From: Anaeramoeba flamelloides
Taxonomy: Eukaryota > Metamonada > Anaeramoebidae
Length of the DNA stretch: 64,000 nt
Direction: 5' to 3'
NCBI GenBank assembly: GCA_027625915.1
Contig: JANTQA010000026.1
Span: 2,976,001 to 3,040,000 of the forward strand
This document shows, piece by piece, positions 1-10,194 of this stretch; positions within the stretch are counted from its first letter, which is position 1; every line of letters begins with the position of its first letter. A program made the position numbers and the translations under genes. The notes below the pieces were generated by a model, which ran no database searches, was not told the origin of the DNA, and saw only the letters and a program-made list of their open reading frames with translations.

Positions 1-330
1 AATCAGAAGAAAATTATTTTTGATTTTTTGTAAAATTATCATCAAAAGGGAATTTAAAAAGTAGAAAATTTTAATACAAATTGATTCTATTGTAATTATT
101 TTAATATTTTGATACAAATTTTAATTTTGTATGATTCAAAACAATCCAAAAAAGGAATAATTTTAGTAACTCTATCAAAGTTGAGTATTTTTTTTTTGTT
201 TTGGGAGTAGACAAAATAATTAAAGGAATAATAATTCATAACTTGGTTAATTTGAAAACACTTTTGATTTTTTCAAAACATGGACAATTTTTTTCGTTAA
301 ATTTGCCCCCTTGAAACCAAGGAATTACAT

Positions 331-1019
331 AAACTATTTTTCAGTCAAAGGGGCCCAGTTGTAATGGTATAATACATGTGTTTAAAGGGTTTGCATAGAT
401 ATTAGAAGAAAATTTTTATTTTGGAAATTTTCAAAATTGAAATCATTTCTACACATTTTTGTTTTTTTTTTTCGATTTTTTTTTAAAAACGTCATTCATT
501 TGCAAAAAATTTTTTATTGCAAGATCAATAGTCACTTGGTCAAAACTTGTTATTCTAATGTCATTGAAACCATGTAAAGAATTGTTGAGAAATCATATTG
601 ATTTCTATTGGAATTCTATTTGATCTTGATATTTGTTTAATAAATGTGAAAAATTTTCACTTCATTTTCATTTCCTTTTTCAAATAGAGACCACAAATAC
701 CAACAAACTTTGTTTGGGGGCTTAATTTCTAAAAGAAAAGTATGGAAAATGAAGTGAAAAATGTTTGATATTTATTATTCAAATACCAGCTAAAGTTCAA
801 AACGAACATCGTTGTTTTTCTCAATAGGGCCCTAAGAATTTGAGTTTTTCAATTTTTAAGAAAAGCTATTGATTTATTAATATTCTTTCAGACATGTATC
901 AACAATTCTTTGATGTGTATTATTCTGTTTATTTCTTATTTATTCTTCAAAGGTCAATTATATAAAATAATTGATATTTGAAAAAAACGTTGGGCACCTT
1001 TGACTGAAACAGAGTTTAT
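331..1019. mobile_element. F2 short DNA element (MITE-like), 0.69 kb copy
   Basis: The left end reads taaactatttttcagtcaaa followed by ggggcccag, and the right end reads tgggcacctttgactgaaac followed by agagttta, so the ends are inverted repeats of about 28 bases. The same ends recur at 15329-15911, 27351-27886, 41934-42518 and 60776-61312. No coding capacity. The interior carries another recurring block (gatcaatagtcacttggt near 524), also found near 7498 and 25128 and inverted near 16730. Confidence 0.7.
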
Positions 1020-1682
1020 ATTTTAAGAATTTGAAAAGTTAAAATATCAAAAAATAATACTTTGGAACTTGAAAACTGAAATTATTATATTTAAAAAATA
1101 TCAAAAAAAGCAGGGAAAATTTATTTTAAGATATATTTATTCAAAAAAAATGCCACAAAACTACTTAAATTGTCAAAATCATTAAAAAAATTTATTGATT
1201 CTTGATAATAATTCAATTTGTATGTTATTCTTGTTTTATTCAAATTATAGGTATTAAATTATCGGATATCAATGTTGTCAGAAATTTTTTAGGATCAAAA
1301 ATTGGTGTTTATTATTTTCTTTTTAATTAAAAAAAATTTTTTTTATAACTTGTTTATTTTCAACAAATTTTTAAATAAAATTTTTTAAATATAACGATAT
1401 TTTGTTTGTTTAAAAAATCAATTATAGCCTTTCCACATTTTCAGTTTTTTATTGAAATTGGTCTTTAATTGTTTTCATCCAAAAAAAATACTCTTATTTT
1501 TCATTTTTTGGAAATATTCAAAAATATTTATTTTAAAATAAATATTTTTATAGTCATTGATCCAAACAGTATTACTATTGAACTGGATTTGATATTACCA
1601 ATTAAAGAATTCTCATACAAACTAAAATGATTTTTTATCAAATGCAAAGAAAAAATATCTCATTTTTTCGGAAATAGTTGAT

Positions 1683-1905
1683 ATATAAGCACTATTTTCC
1701 AGTCAATGGGGTTCAGTTATAAGATTCCAATTACTATATTGAAAATATATAGAATTGATATAAAAAATAAAATCAAGTTCACTCAAAGATGCCTAGCAAA
1801 AAATTAAAAATTAATTTTTTTTATAAAATCAACCAATAAAACATCGTTTAGAAATAAGAGAAATAATAAACTTGGGACCAGAGTTTCTATTTATAAAATA
1901 AATAC
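1683..1905. mobile_element. degenerate F2-like fragment
   Basis: Contains ttttccagtcaatggggttc near 1690, a second F2-end-like string (gttcactcaaagatgcc) near 1775 and a reverse-like end (cttgggaccagagttt) near 1871. The order is scrambled relative to intact copies, so this is an old or rearranged copy. Confidence 0.35.
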
Positions 1906-2735
1906 ATTAACACACCAAAATTTTGGTAAAAAATAAAAATAAAAAAAAAATTTGGACATAGTACAATTGAATATACCATGTATTATTTGTAACTTTCTTT
2001 GGATCATTCAAATAGTTTACAACATGGTTTTTCAGAGTAAACATATTCATTTTATAAAAAATTACAAAAAAATACATTTTCTAAACTTTATTTGAATTTT
2101 TTAACATTTATTTTTTCATTTGACTTTTATCATCAAAAAGAAAAAGAAAAAATTAAAAAAATAAATATTAAAAAAAAACAAGAAAAAAAAAAAAAACAAA
2201 TTGATTAAATTAGAAAAACTGATTCTGATCTAAAATTAAGTTTTAGTTTATAAAAGCAAAAACAAATTAATTATGGCAACAATCGTTCTCGAATAAATTT
2301 GTCATTTGTTTAAGAAATCATCAATAAATTTGATTTTTTAAGAAATTTTCAGCTTATCTTTCAGATTTGGGCTTTTTTTGATTTCTACATCCACTAAAAA
2401 TGCTAAAATTGATACATTTAGAATATTTAATGAGTATGCCAAAGTAATGCAGTTTTTAAACGTTATTCGACACTTTATATATTTGTCTTTCTAAGAGGAA
2501 TATATATACATAATTATAAGATTATTTTCAATTAGATCTAAATAATTGAATTTTTACTGGTTTTTGAAATTTCTGGGTTTTAGATTTGACAGTTACAGAC
2601 AATTTATTGAAACTCATTTTAAACATGGCTGAATTAATAATTCTATTTTTAGAATTATTTTTACCCTAGTCCAATAGAATTGATCTCTTCGAGTTTCATT
2701 TTTTTGTAAAAATAGTTGATTGATTGTTGTGAAAA

Positions 2736-5612
2736 ATGAGTGTATCACAGATTCTTTCTGACTCTCAACTATTCCCAATAAAAAAAAGCAGAGTTCTACC
2801 GACACCAAAAGCAAACAATAATCAAAATTCAATTGTTTTTCCTTCCGCTGATATATATAAAATACCACCAAAACTTGTTTTCCAGCCTCCAATAAGAAAA
2901 AAAACAAATAACAATACAAAAGCACAGTCTCTGAAAACTGGAAAAAACGAAAATCAAACTGTAAAAAAATTCCCAAAGGATGCAACCCAAAGAATTTTAA
3001 AACAATTCTCCAGGATCACTGAAAAGTATCAACAAGAAAAGAGAGAAAAAAAATCAAAAAAGGTTTATTATTCAAAAAAAAATCTTCCACCACTTTCTGC
3101 CTTTGAAATTGATCAAGTAGCTGATTCAAAAAATAGTACAGATCAAAATTTAAACTTAATAGACGGATGTAATAACAAAAAAAACATTAATAAAAAGAAA
3201 AATTTCGATCTTATAGAGAAAAATTTAGAAGAAGGCCATAATTCCCTTCATATATTTTTGTCTGGTTTTAATACAAGTCAAGAAAAAACAATAAAAATGG
3301 AAAAAGATAAAAAGAGCAAAATAGAAACCGAACAAGAAAACGAAAAAGAAAAAGAAAAAGAAAAAGAAAAAGAAATCGAAAGTGAAAGTAAAAATGAAAA
3401 TAAAAAAGAGAACGGAAATGAAAAAGAAAATGAAAAAGAAAATCAAAATAAAAAAGAACCTGAAAATGAAAATGAAAAAGAAAAAGAGAAAGAAATAGAA
3501 ATAGAGAAAATTAAATGGACACCAAGTGTAACTATCCCATGGGAACCTTTAAATTTTTCTATTAAGGAACCAACAAAATGGAAGCATGCGCCCAAAATTG
3601 CAAGAAAATTTTTGTCTACTGGTGGAGAATTTACTTATGATTTATTTTTTAATCCTTTAATAGTTTCAAAATTATTTCAAGAAACAAACGAAGGAAAAAG
3701 AGAAAAAAAACTTGATCTTCAAGTACTTAAATTATTATCCAAACAAAAGTTGTTATTAACCCAATTGGAAAGGCTAAAATCTTATATTTCAGTTCAGTAT
3801 GATTCTTTATTTGATAATTCTTACTTTCCAAGTTTTGGTAATTATAATAATATTCAAAACCCTTTTAAAAAAAATGTATCAAATCCATTATTTACTTCTG
3901 GCGGTATTAATAGAAACCATACAAACTCTCGGCAAACTACGAGCCAAACCAAACCGATAATAGATTTATCTAAGGGAAAAGTATTATCACCAGAAACAAT
4001 AATCATAAAAAATGAATCTTATTTCATTAATTCTAGAAAAAATTTTTCTACAATGAGGAAAAGGGGATTATCAGGAAATAATAATGAAATACAAGCAACC
4101 GATAATAATCAATGGGGAACAAAATTGAATAATAGCAGCAAGGGGGAGAATAGAAATGGTTATGATCAAAATAAGAAGAGTTGGGAATTGGGTAATAAAT
4201 TTGAAAACAAAAAGGATCCTTGGAATAGTGAGAAACAAAATGACAATTGGGGAAATGGGGAAACAAAATCTTATTATAATAAAGATAATTGGAATCGTAA
4301 TTCTCAGGATAGATTTGGAGGGGAAAACAATAACAAATGGGGTAATGATAATAAAACAATTGAAAAAAAAACCGATAGTTGGGGTGTCGGTAATAATAAA
4401 TCCGAAATAAATGATAGCTGGGGTGCTAATAAGAAATTCGAAAAAAATGATAATTGGGAAAGTGGCGAAAAAAAAAAATATTATAATAAAGATAATTGGA
4501 ATCAAAATTCTTCAGATAGATTTGGAGGAAAAAAAAATGACAGTTGGGGAAATGATAGTAATAAATTTGAGAAAAAATCTGATCCTTGGAGTAGTAACAA
4601 TAAATTTGAAAAAAAAGATAATTGGGGAAATGGAAAAAAAACTGATTATAAAAACAATAATTGGAGTAAAAATTCTTCGGATAGATTTGGAGAAAAAAAC
4701 AATTACAAATGGGGCAATGATAATAATAAATTTGAGAAAAAAGCCGATAGTTGGAGTAGTAAGAATAAATTCAAAAAAAACGAGAATTGGGGAAATGAAA
4801 AAAAAATTGATTATAAAAACAATAGTTGGAATAATAATTCTTCTGACAGATTTAGGGAGAAAAATAATGACAATTGGGGTAATGGTAATAAAAAAATTGA
4901 GAAAAAACCCGGTGTTTGGAGTGTTGGTAATCATAAATTTGAAAAAAACAATAATTGGGGAACCCGGAAAGAAAAATATTATAATAAAGATAATTGGAGT
5001 AAAAATTCTTCTGACAGATTTAGGGAGAAAAATAGTGATAGTTGGGGTAATAATAAATTTGAAAAAAATGATAATTGGAGCAGTGAGAATAAATTCGAAA
5101 AAAACGATAATTGGGGGAACAAAAAAAAAACTGATGATAATAAGGATAATTGGAATAATAACTCTTCAGACAGATCACGCCGTGGAAATAATTATAATTG
5201 GGGCAGTAATAAATTTGAAAAAAATGATAATTGGAGCAGTGTGAACAAATTCGAAAAAAAAAATAATTGGGGAAGCCGGAAAAAAAGATATTATAATAGA
5301 GATAATGGAAGTAAAAATTATTCAGATGGCTTTGGTGGTGGTGATAGTTGGGATAATAATAAATTTGAGAAAAAAAATAATAATTTTGAAGATAAAAACA
5401 AAAATAAATGGGATAATACGATGAAAAGCATAAAAATGGGTTACCCTAACGAAAGGGGAAGTAATCATAGAAGAGGTTTGCATCGAAGAAACGCACATAG
5501 GAGGAACTTGAATAGGAGAGACTCGCATAGGAAAAACACATATGGAATAAACTCACATAGAAAAGACACACATAGAAGAGACTCTAGAAATATCGAATTT
5601 GACAAAAATTGA
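2736..5612 (+). CDS. Asn/Lys-rich protein with about 15 Trp-Gly motifs
   Basis: Single-exon gene of 958 aa; the ATG at 2736 opens MSVSQILSDSQ and the stop is TGA. Family not recognised. Layout: N-terminal 200 aa basic and poorly conserved in look; residues about 200-258 a Lys/Glu/Asn run (KEKEKE type); 260-370 a more normal, possibly folded segment containing KWTPSVTIPWEPLNF and FTYDLFFNPLIV; 455-900 an imperfect tandem array of about seven units of 50-70 aa built from KFEKNDNWGN, DNWNxNSSDRFG and similar pieces; 905-950 a His-Arg block (HRRN, HRRD, HRKD). I count 15 WG dipeptides and many more Trp in Asn/Ser/Lys-rich context. Such WG/GW arrays are known as Argonaute-binding hooks, but that role is only inferred. 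It could simply be a disordered repeat protein. No signal peptide or membrane segment. Confidence 0.8.
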   Translation: MSVSQILSDSQLFPIKKSRVLPTPKANNNQNSIVFPSADIYKIPPKLVFQPPIRKKTNNNTKAQSLKTGKNENQTVKKFPKDATQRILKQFSRITEKYQQEKREKKSKKVYYSKKNLPPLSAFEIDQVADSKNSTDQNLNLIDGCNNKKNINKKKNFDLIEKNLEEGHNSLHIFLSGFNTSQEKTIKMEKDKKSKIETEQENEKEKEKEKEKEIESESKNENKKENGNEKENEKENQNKKEPENENEKEKEKEIEIEKIKWTPSVTIPWEPLNFSIKEPTKWKHAPKIARKFLSTGGEFTYDLFFNPLIVSKLFQETNEGKREKKLDLQVLKLLSKQKLLLTQLERLKSYISVQYDSLFDNSYFPSFGNYNNIQNPFKKNVSNPLFTSGGINRNHTNSRQTTSQTKPIIDLSKGKVLSPETIIIKNESYFINSRKNFSTMRKRGLSGNNNEIQATDNNQWGTKLNNSSKGENRNGYDQNKKSWELGNKFENKKDPWNSEKQNDNWGNGETKSYYNKDNWNRNSQDRFGGENNNKWGNDNKTIEKKTDSWGVGNNKSEINDSWGANKKFEKNDNWESGEKKKYYNKDNWNQNSSDRFGGKKNDSWGNDSNKFEKKSDPWSSNNKFEKKDNWGNGKKTDYKNNNWSKNSSDRFGEKNNYKWGNDNNKFEKKADSWSSKNKFKKNENWGNEKKIDYKNNSWNNNSSDRFREKNNDNWGNGNKKIEKKPGVWSVGNHKFEKNNNWGTRKEKYYNKDNWSKNSSDRFREKNSDSWGNNKFEKNDNWSSENKFEKNDNWGNKKKTDDNKDNWNNNSSDRSRRGNNYNWGSNKFEKNDNWSSVNKFEKKNNWGSRKKRYYNRDNGSKNYSDGFGGGDSWDNNKFEKKNNNFEDKNKNKWDNTMKSIKMGYPNERGSNHRRGLHRRNAHRRNLNRRDSHRKNTYGINSHRKDTHRRDSRNIEFDKN
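4100..5390 (+). repeat. degenerate coding tandem repeat (WG / SSDRFG units)
   Basis: The string encoding SSDRFG recurs near 4308, 4514, 4679, 4845, 5014, 5170 and 5322, giving spacings of about 150-205 bases. Units differ by codon-sized insertions and deletions and keep the frame, as expected for a repeat evolving under coding constraint. Confidence 0.7.
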
Positions 5613-6675
5613 CAACTACGGAATGTACGAATGTACATTTTATTTTTTAAATTCATTTTTAATCAATTTTTTTTATTTTTATCTTGATTTTATGAGCTAT
5701 ATATATCATACTGTTGAAATTCGGATTAAATTCTGATAAAAATTTGTTGAGTGAATAAATAAAATAAAAATCTCAAGTAGATTTTTTTACATTTTTTGTC
5801 AAAATTTTTTATTTGACAAAAATTTGATTTGTTTAATTTTGGTGTTTTTTATTTTTATATACTTTTTACTTTTTCCAAATTCCCTTTTGTAAGTGCTTGG
5901 GGGGATAAAATATATAAAAAAAAATAAATCATCATAAGAATTCGTCAAATTTTTCACAATTAGATCTTAAACAAACTGAACTTGTTCTGATTATTTCTTA
6001 AGCAAAATGAATTCAACTGGGGCGACTTGAAATTAACTAAAGTGATTTGAAACAAACTGAATCGTAGGGGGTTTATCTTTCCCTGTTATATATAAAGTTG
6101 ATACTTTGATTTGTTTAATTTTGTCAAAAGGTATCTTGCACTTAAAATTTTGCAAAAACAATATTTGAGAAACTTGCAAAAAATAAAAAAAAAAATTAAA
6201 ATAAAAGAGAAAAGTGAACCGACAAAAGAAAAACTTTGAAAAAAACTTTTTATTCTTAAAAAATGGGTTGTTTATATTTGTATGTATGTAAGTATGTATC
6301 TTCTCGTTAAAATTATGATTTAAAACTTAATAAAGTTACAAATTTTAATTTAATATATAGCCAAATATTTAGACATCTTTATTAAAACAAATTATGGTGT
6401 TGATCTAAAAAAAATGATTTAAAAGAAAATGATAAACGAACCTATTCAAGACCAGGGAACAAAAAATCAAAATTTAAAATGAGGTTTTTACTTTTTATGA
6501 TTTTTTTTTATTATTATTCTCCTATATTTCAGAGAACTAAAGTGAGTTTAAAAGACTTCTAATGACTGTAATTAAAAGGTTCTTTTGACTACTCTTTGAA
6601 TTAGGAGTCACAAATTTAGTCACTTCAAAACCCCCTCTTTAACTGGGTAAGAGCTCTTGAGTACTTAACCCTTAC

Positions 6676-6717
6676 CAATAAAGCCAACTCTCGTTCTTTT
6701 TCTTGATTTTCTTTCAT
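6676..6717 (-). CDS. short exon-like island MKENQEKERELALL
   Basis: An ATG at 6717 gives 14 codons ending exactly at a GTAAGG donor (phase 0). The peptide is charged and coding-like but too short to identify, and no matching acceptor exon was found. It lies just downstream of the KH-like island on the same strand, but the phases do not join. Confidence 0.15.
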
Positions 6718-6785
6718 AGTTTCAAAATTTATTTTTTTTCTTTCATTTTATAGAGTAATACTATAATTATGGAATATAAACTTAC

Positions 6786-6843
6786 CGACAATATAATTAG
6801 GATAAAAGACTCGAAAAACAATTTTATTTTCAGAAAGTTTCAT
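6786..6843 (-). CDS. possible first exon of a KH-domain protein
   Basis: ATG at 6843 opens MKLSENKIVFRVFYPNYIVG and the frame runs for 19 codons plus one base into a strong donor, G|GTAAGT. The pattern (I/V)-x-F-R-x-x-x-P-x-x-x-V-G resembles the first strand and helix of KH RNA-binding domains, which would continue with a GxxG loop in the next exon. I could not find that exon downstream on the minus strand, where the WG-repeat gene lies on the opposite strand. This may be a real first exon with a long intron, a fragment, or chance. Confidence 0.25.
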
Positions 6844-6894
6844 GGAGTGCCATAGAATGCTATAGAGTGCCTAGGATTTTACTTTTCAATTTAA

Positions 6895-6933
6895 GAAATA
6901 AACCGAAAATTTCTGAAATTTTCGGTTTATTTC
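6895..6933. repeat. perfect short hairpin
   Basis: gaaataaaccgaaaattt is followed after three bases by its exact reverse complement. The same core recurs in the larger palindrome at 7039-7115. Confidence 0.75.
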
Positions 6934-7038
6934 AAAAATTAAAAAAAACCTAACGGCAGTTTTCTTGGGGTTAACTGTTTTATTTGTTAAGTGTTCTAGG
7001 TTTTTCTTGAGGTTTTCTATTTTATTTGTGAAGTGTTC

Positions 7039-7115
7039 TAGGTTTTTTTTACTTTAGAAATAAACCGAAAATTTATGAAAATTTTTGGTTTATTTCTAAA
7101 GTAAAAAAAAACCTA
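7039..7115. repeat. 77-base palindrome related to the neighbouring hairpin
   Basis: Starts taggttttttttactttag and ends in its near-perfect reverse complement, with the aaataaaccgaaaattt core in the stem. The paired copies suggest a small foldback element or a recent local duplication. Confidence 0.7.
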
Positions 7116-7489
7116 ACGAAAATATACCGATTTTCTAAATAAACAGAAAACTCAAAAAAACTAACAGAATTTATCAAAAAATTAAAATGTTGGAGAAAAA
7201 TCATTGATTTTACTCAATTTTTTTTAGTTAAAAAAAAAAACCTAACTGAAAATAAAAATAATTTTCTTGAATCTCCTTACTTGAATAATAACAAAAATCA
7301 TAATAATTTATAAATAAATAGATTTTTTACAGAAATTTTTGGTTATTGTGTGATTTTATTGATTTTAATATTCGTAATCATTTTGATTTGTCAATAATTA
7401 TTTTAGATTACCAAAATAAGATATCATTTTTTCACCTTTTAGCTTTTTTTTTTTTTTTTCTTGTTTTTTTTAATTTTTTTTTTTTATTA

Positions 7490-8008
7490 TTGAAAGATCA
7501 AGAGCCACAAGGTAAAATAATGTTATTCTAAAGTTATTTAAACATTGATAATGATTTTTGAAAAATAATCTTGATTTCTATTGCAATTCTATTCGATCTT
7601 TGATCTTGATATTTGATTAATAAATGTGAAAAAATTTCACTGCATTTTCATTCCCTTTTTCAAATAGTGACCACAAAAAACCAACAAACTTCGTTTGGGG
7701 GCTTGATTTCTCTACGAAAAATAAAACTAATTGTAGAGAAATGATATTGATTTTTATTGGAATTTTTTTGATTTTCAATCAAAGATCAAAATGAACATTC
7801 TTTTTTTTTTTCAAAATTAACAAAAGAATTTACATTTTTCAATTTTTCAGAAAATATATAGATTGGTTACATTTGAAGAATCCATGAAGTTCTCAACTAT
7901 ACTAAGCGTGTATTATTTTACATATTTTTTTGTTAGCCGACAATAATAAAATAATAATTGATATTTGTAAAATTTTTTTTGGTACCTTTGATAGATTCAA
8001 AGTTTATA
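7490..8008. mobile_element. F2-like element, right part only
   Basis: The right end (ggtacctttgatagattcaa then agtttata) matches F2 ends. The interior shares gatcaagagccacaaggt and the ttgatcttgatatttg block with the copy at 331-1019. The left inverted repeat was not found. Confidence 0.45.
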
Positions 8009-8262
8009 TTCTTTAACCAAATCTAAATTAGATGAATTAAATTAAAAAAGTTTTTTAAAACCACTTTTGAAAAATATTTAGAAACCAGGAAGTAATTTGT
8101 TAATCAAAAAAAAAAAAAAATCAAATACAAGTTATTATATTCAGAATAAAAAATAAAATCTAGTAATTAAGAAGTAATTGTATCAAATTTCATATATAAG
8201 ATCAAGAAATGAATGATTTTTTGTTATTTTTTGAACAATTTTTTTAATTATTTTGGATTTCT

Positions 8263-8459
8263 ACAATCAGTTCCACTTTTAAGATACAAACTTTCAATTG
8301 TATTTAAGGAACAAAAAAAAATATAAAATTAATTCACAAAATTCAAATTCTAATAAAAAAATTTTAAAAAAAAAATTCCAAATTTTGTGCCTAAATTTGA
8401 GATTTTTTTGTACATTAAATTTCGTTGAGATTTAGTATCTTAAAAGTGGAACTGATTGT
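8263..8459. mobile_element. F3 palindromic short element, about 200 bp
   Basis: Left end acaatcagttccacttttaa with gatacaaac, right end its reverse complement (ttaaaagtggaactgattgt). Same ends as the cleaner copy at 50772-50966. Confidence 0.65.
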
Positions 8460-9460
8460 CATATAAATAGATATGTAACAACAGATATTATTTTGAAAAA
8501 TTATTTCTACATAAAGAAAATATATTGACGTTCCAATTATTTTTATCAAAAGGAAACAAAGCTAACCAGTCTTTGGGTTGTGATGTTGATGATTATCGAG
8601 TTAATCTTTGAAATTAAAAAATTCAAAAATTAGTTACTTTTGGAATGTTCTAAATATGAATCATAAAATACTGGAAATACTTTTATTTTGAGTTTCTATT
8701 TTTTGATTTGGAAAAGGAATTTAAAAAAAAAATTTCAAAATGAAACTTTTTTAATAGTGATCATTAGTAAAAAATGTAATAATTTATTTTGATTAATATT
8801 TATTATAGATTTTTTAGAATCATGTGAACCATGTTGTACTAATACCACCCCCACCCCCCAATTACAACATAATTTAATTATCTAGACAAATCAAGTGTGA
8901 TACTAATGCCTTAAACATTAATTAATTTTGGTGAAAGAAATGATCTTTGTGATTCAATTTCGAATAAACTGTGTTACTCAAAATTGGCATAATCTCATTA
9001 AACATTAAAATAATTTGAAGGGGGGCGTTATCGGTTTTCTTGTAGCAACGATGTTAGATAGAATATTAAATAAAAACATTAAATAAAAAAAAAACCTTGA
9101 AATAAAATGTTTAATAAATCTGAAGTTAAATCAAATATTTCTTGTGTTTAAAATGTTAAATATAATTTAAATTCAAGGATAAATAATAATCAAAATGTTG
9201 TATAAAATGTAAAATGTTAAATAAATCGGAAATATCCACAAATTTTGAATTTTTTCATTTTGCATTTTTTCAATAAAATGTGTTGTTTTTTTCTAATCAA
9301 TATCTATTTTGTCATGTGGAAAAAAAAAAAGTTTGAATATCCACAGCATACAAGATAAATTTTTTTTTTTTGAAATTCAAATAAAACTTTTCTCTCTAAT
9401 TTCAACATTTAAGTCGAAGCGGAATATTTGTTTATTAGTAATCAATTTATTTGAATAGAA

Positions 9461-9919
9461 ATGGAAGTTACGAATTATTGTATTGTAGATCCGATTATTC
9501 TGCTCAAGTAATTTATTTAACATTTTACCCTTTTTTAAGAGGAATAGTTTGTTTCATTTTGCCAGATTCCAATTTGATATGTGGCAAATAAAAAAAGGAT
9601 TTTATCAAATGATTCTTCATGAAATATTTGATGAGCCAGTAAATATCTTTTGAAATCATCTCTCTCTCTCTCTCTTTAGGTTTTTAAGATTGGTGTTCCC
9701 TTCCAAGTGACATAAATAAGGTTGGAAGGCAACCACAAATTTCCATATGTTTTGTTAGATGTGTGTAAATATACATGTTCTATATCATACTAAGAGATTC
9801 CCCAAAATGTTTAAAGTTTTTGATAATCTGTTTATCATCATTTTTGATTTTATTTCAGAATCATGAAAGCCACTTGGTGCATACAAATTTGCGATGATGA
9901 AATTAAAAGATTGAAATAA
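9461..9919 (+). CDS. possible tiny two-exon gene, 35 aa
   Basis: Exon 1 (9461-9507) starts with an ATG preceded in frame by a TGA and reads MEVTNYCIVDPIILL plus two bases, ending at a GTAATT donor. Exon 2 (9859-9919) follows a clean pyrimidine-rich acceptor (gattttatttcag) and supplies the missing base, then IMKATWCIQICDDEIKRLK and TAA. The phases match. A further 27-base in-phase exon after the tctctctctttag tract at about 9675-9701 is possible but its donor is weak. The product matches nothing I know; short length and AT-rich context leave chance open. Confidence 0.3.
9660..9675. repeat. (TC)n microsatellite
   Basis: A run of about eight TC dinucleotides, followed by tttag, so it could serve as an intron polypyrimidine tract. 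Confidence 0.8.
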
Positions 9920-10194
9920 ATTATAATAATTTTCAAGTCAAAATCCAAGATAATAAAATTAATAATTTCGATAAATATTACATTTTTTTTCTGTAGTCTG
10001 GTTCCCCGCTGAAAGTGTATTTTGTATATGAAATAAAGTATTGAATAACTTGATTTTTTATATTTGAGTGTTATTTCAAAAAATGTGAAAAAAAAATCTC
10101 GAATTTGATCAAGTAAATAATAAAAAATTAACAAATTTCTAATAAATTTTAAAAAATAAAATTTATGTATTAAAAAACGATAAAAATGTACAAG

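Larger units (their letters stand above)
1..2735. other. non-coding, repeat-derived stretch before the first gene
   Basis: No supportable gene. It holds a full F2 element (331-1019), a degenerate F2-like piece near 1683-1905, and A/T homopolymer runs. The last hundred bases before 2736 are the presumed promoter and 5' leader of the WG-repeat gene; no convincing TATA element can be singled out in DNA this AT-rich. Confidence 0.6.
5613..9460. other. mostly non-coding, transposon fragments and hairpins
   Basis: No gene I can firmly support. It contains two perfect hairpins (6895-6933, 7039-7115), a truncated F2-like element ending near 8008, an F3 element (8263-8459), and an old repeat (about 8480-8880) resembling 49050-49430. 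Two very short exon-like islands on the minus strand (6786-6843 and 6676-6717) carry good GTAAG donors but no visible partner exons. Confidence 0.5.

Noticed and set aside
4071-5244. Long open frames in the other frames and on the minus strand across the WG-repeat gene
   Set aside because: Repetitive A-rich coding DNA opens all frames; the products are Ile/Lys or Ile/Phe runs that mirror the real repeat.
6661-6690. GFIGKG-like reading near 6680 as the missing KH GxxG loop
   Set aside because: Joining it in phase with the KH-like exon meets a TAA immediately after the motif, and the same bases give a better donor in another frame.
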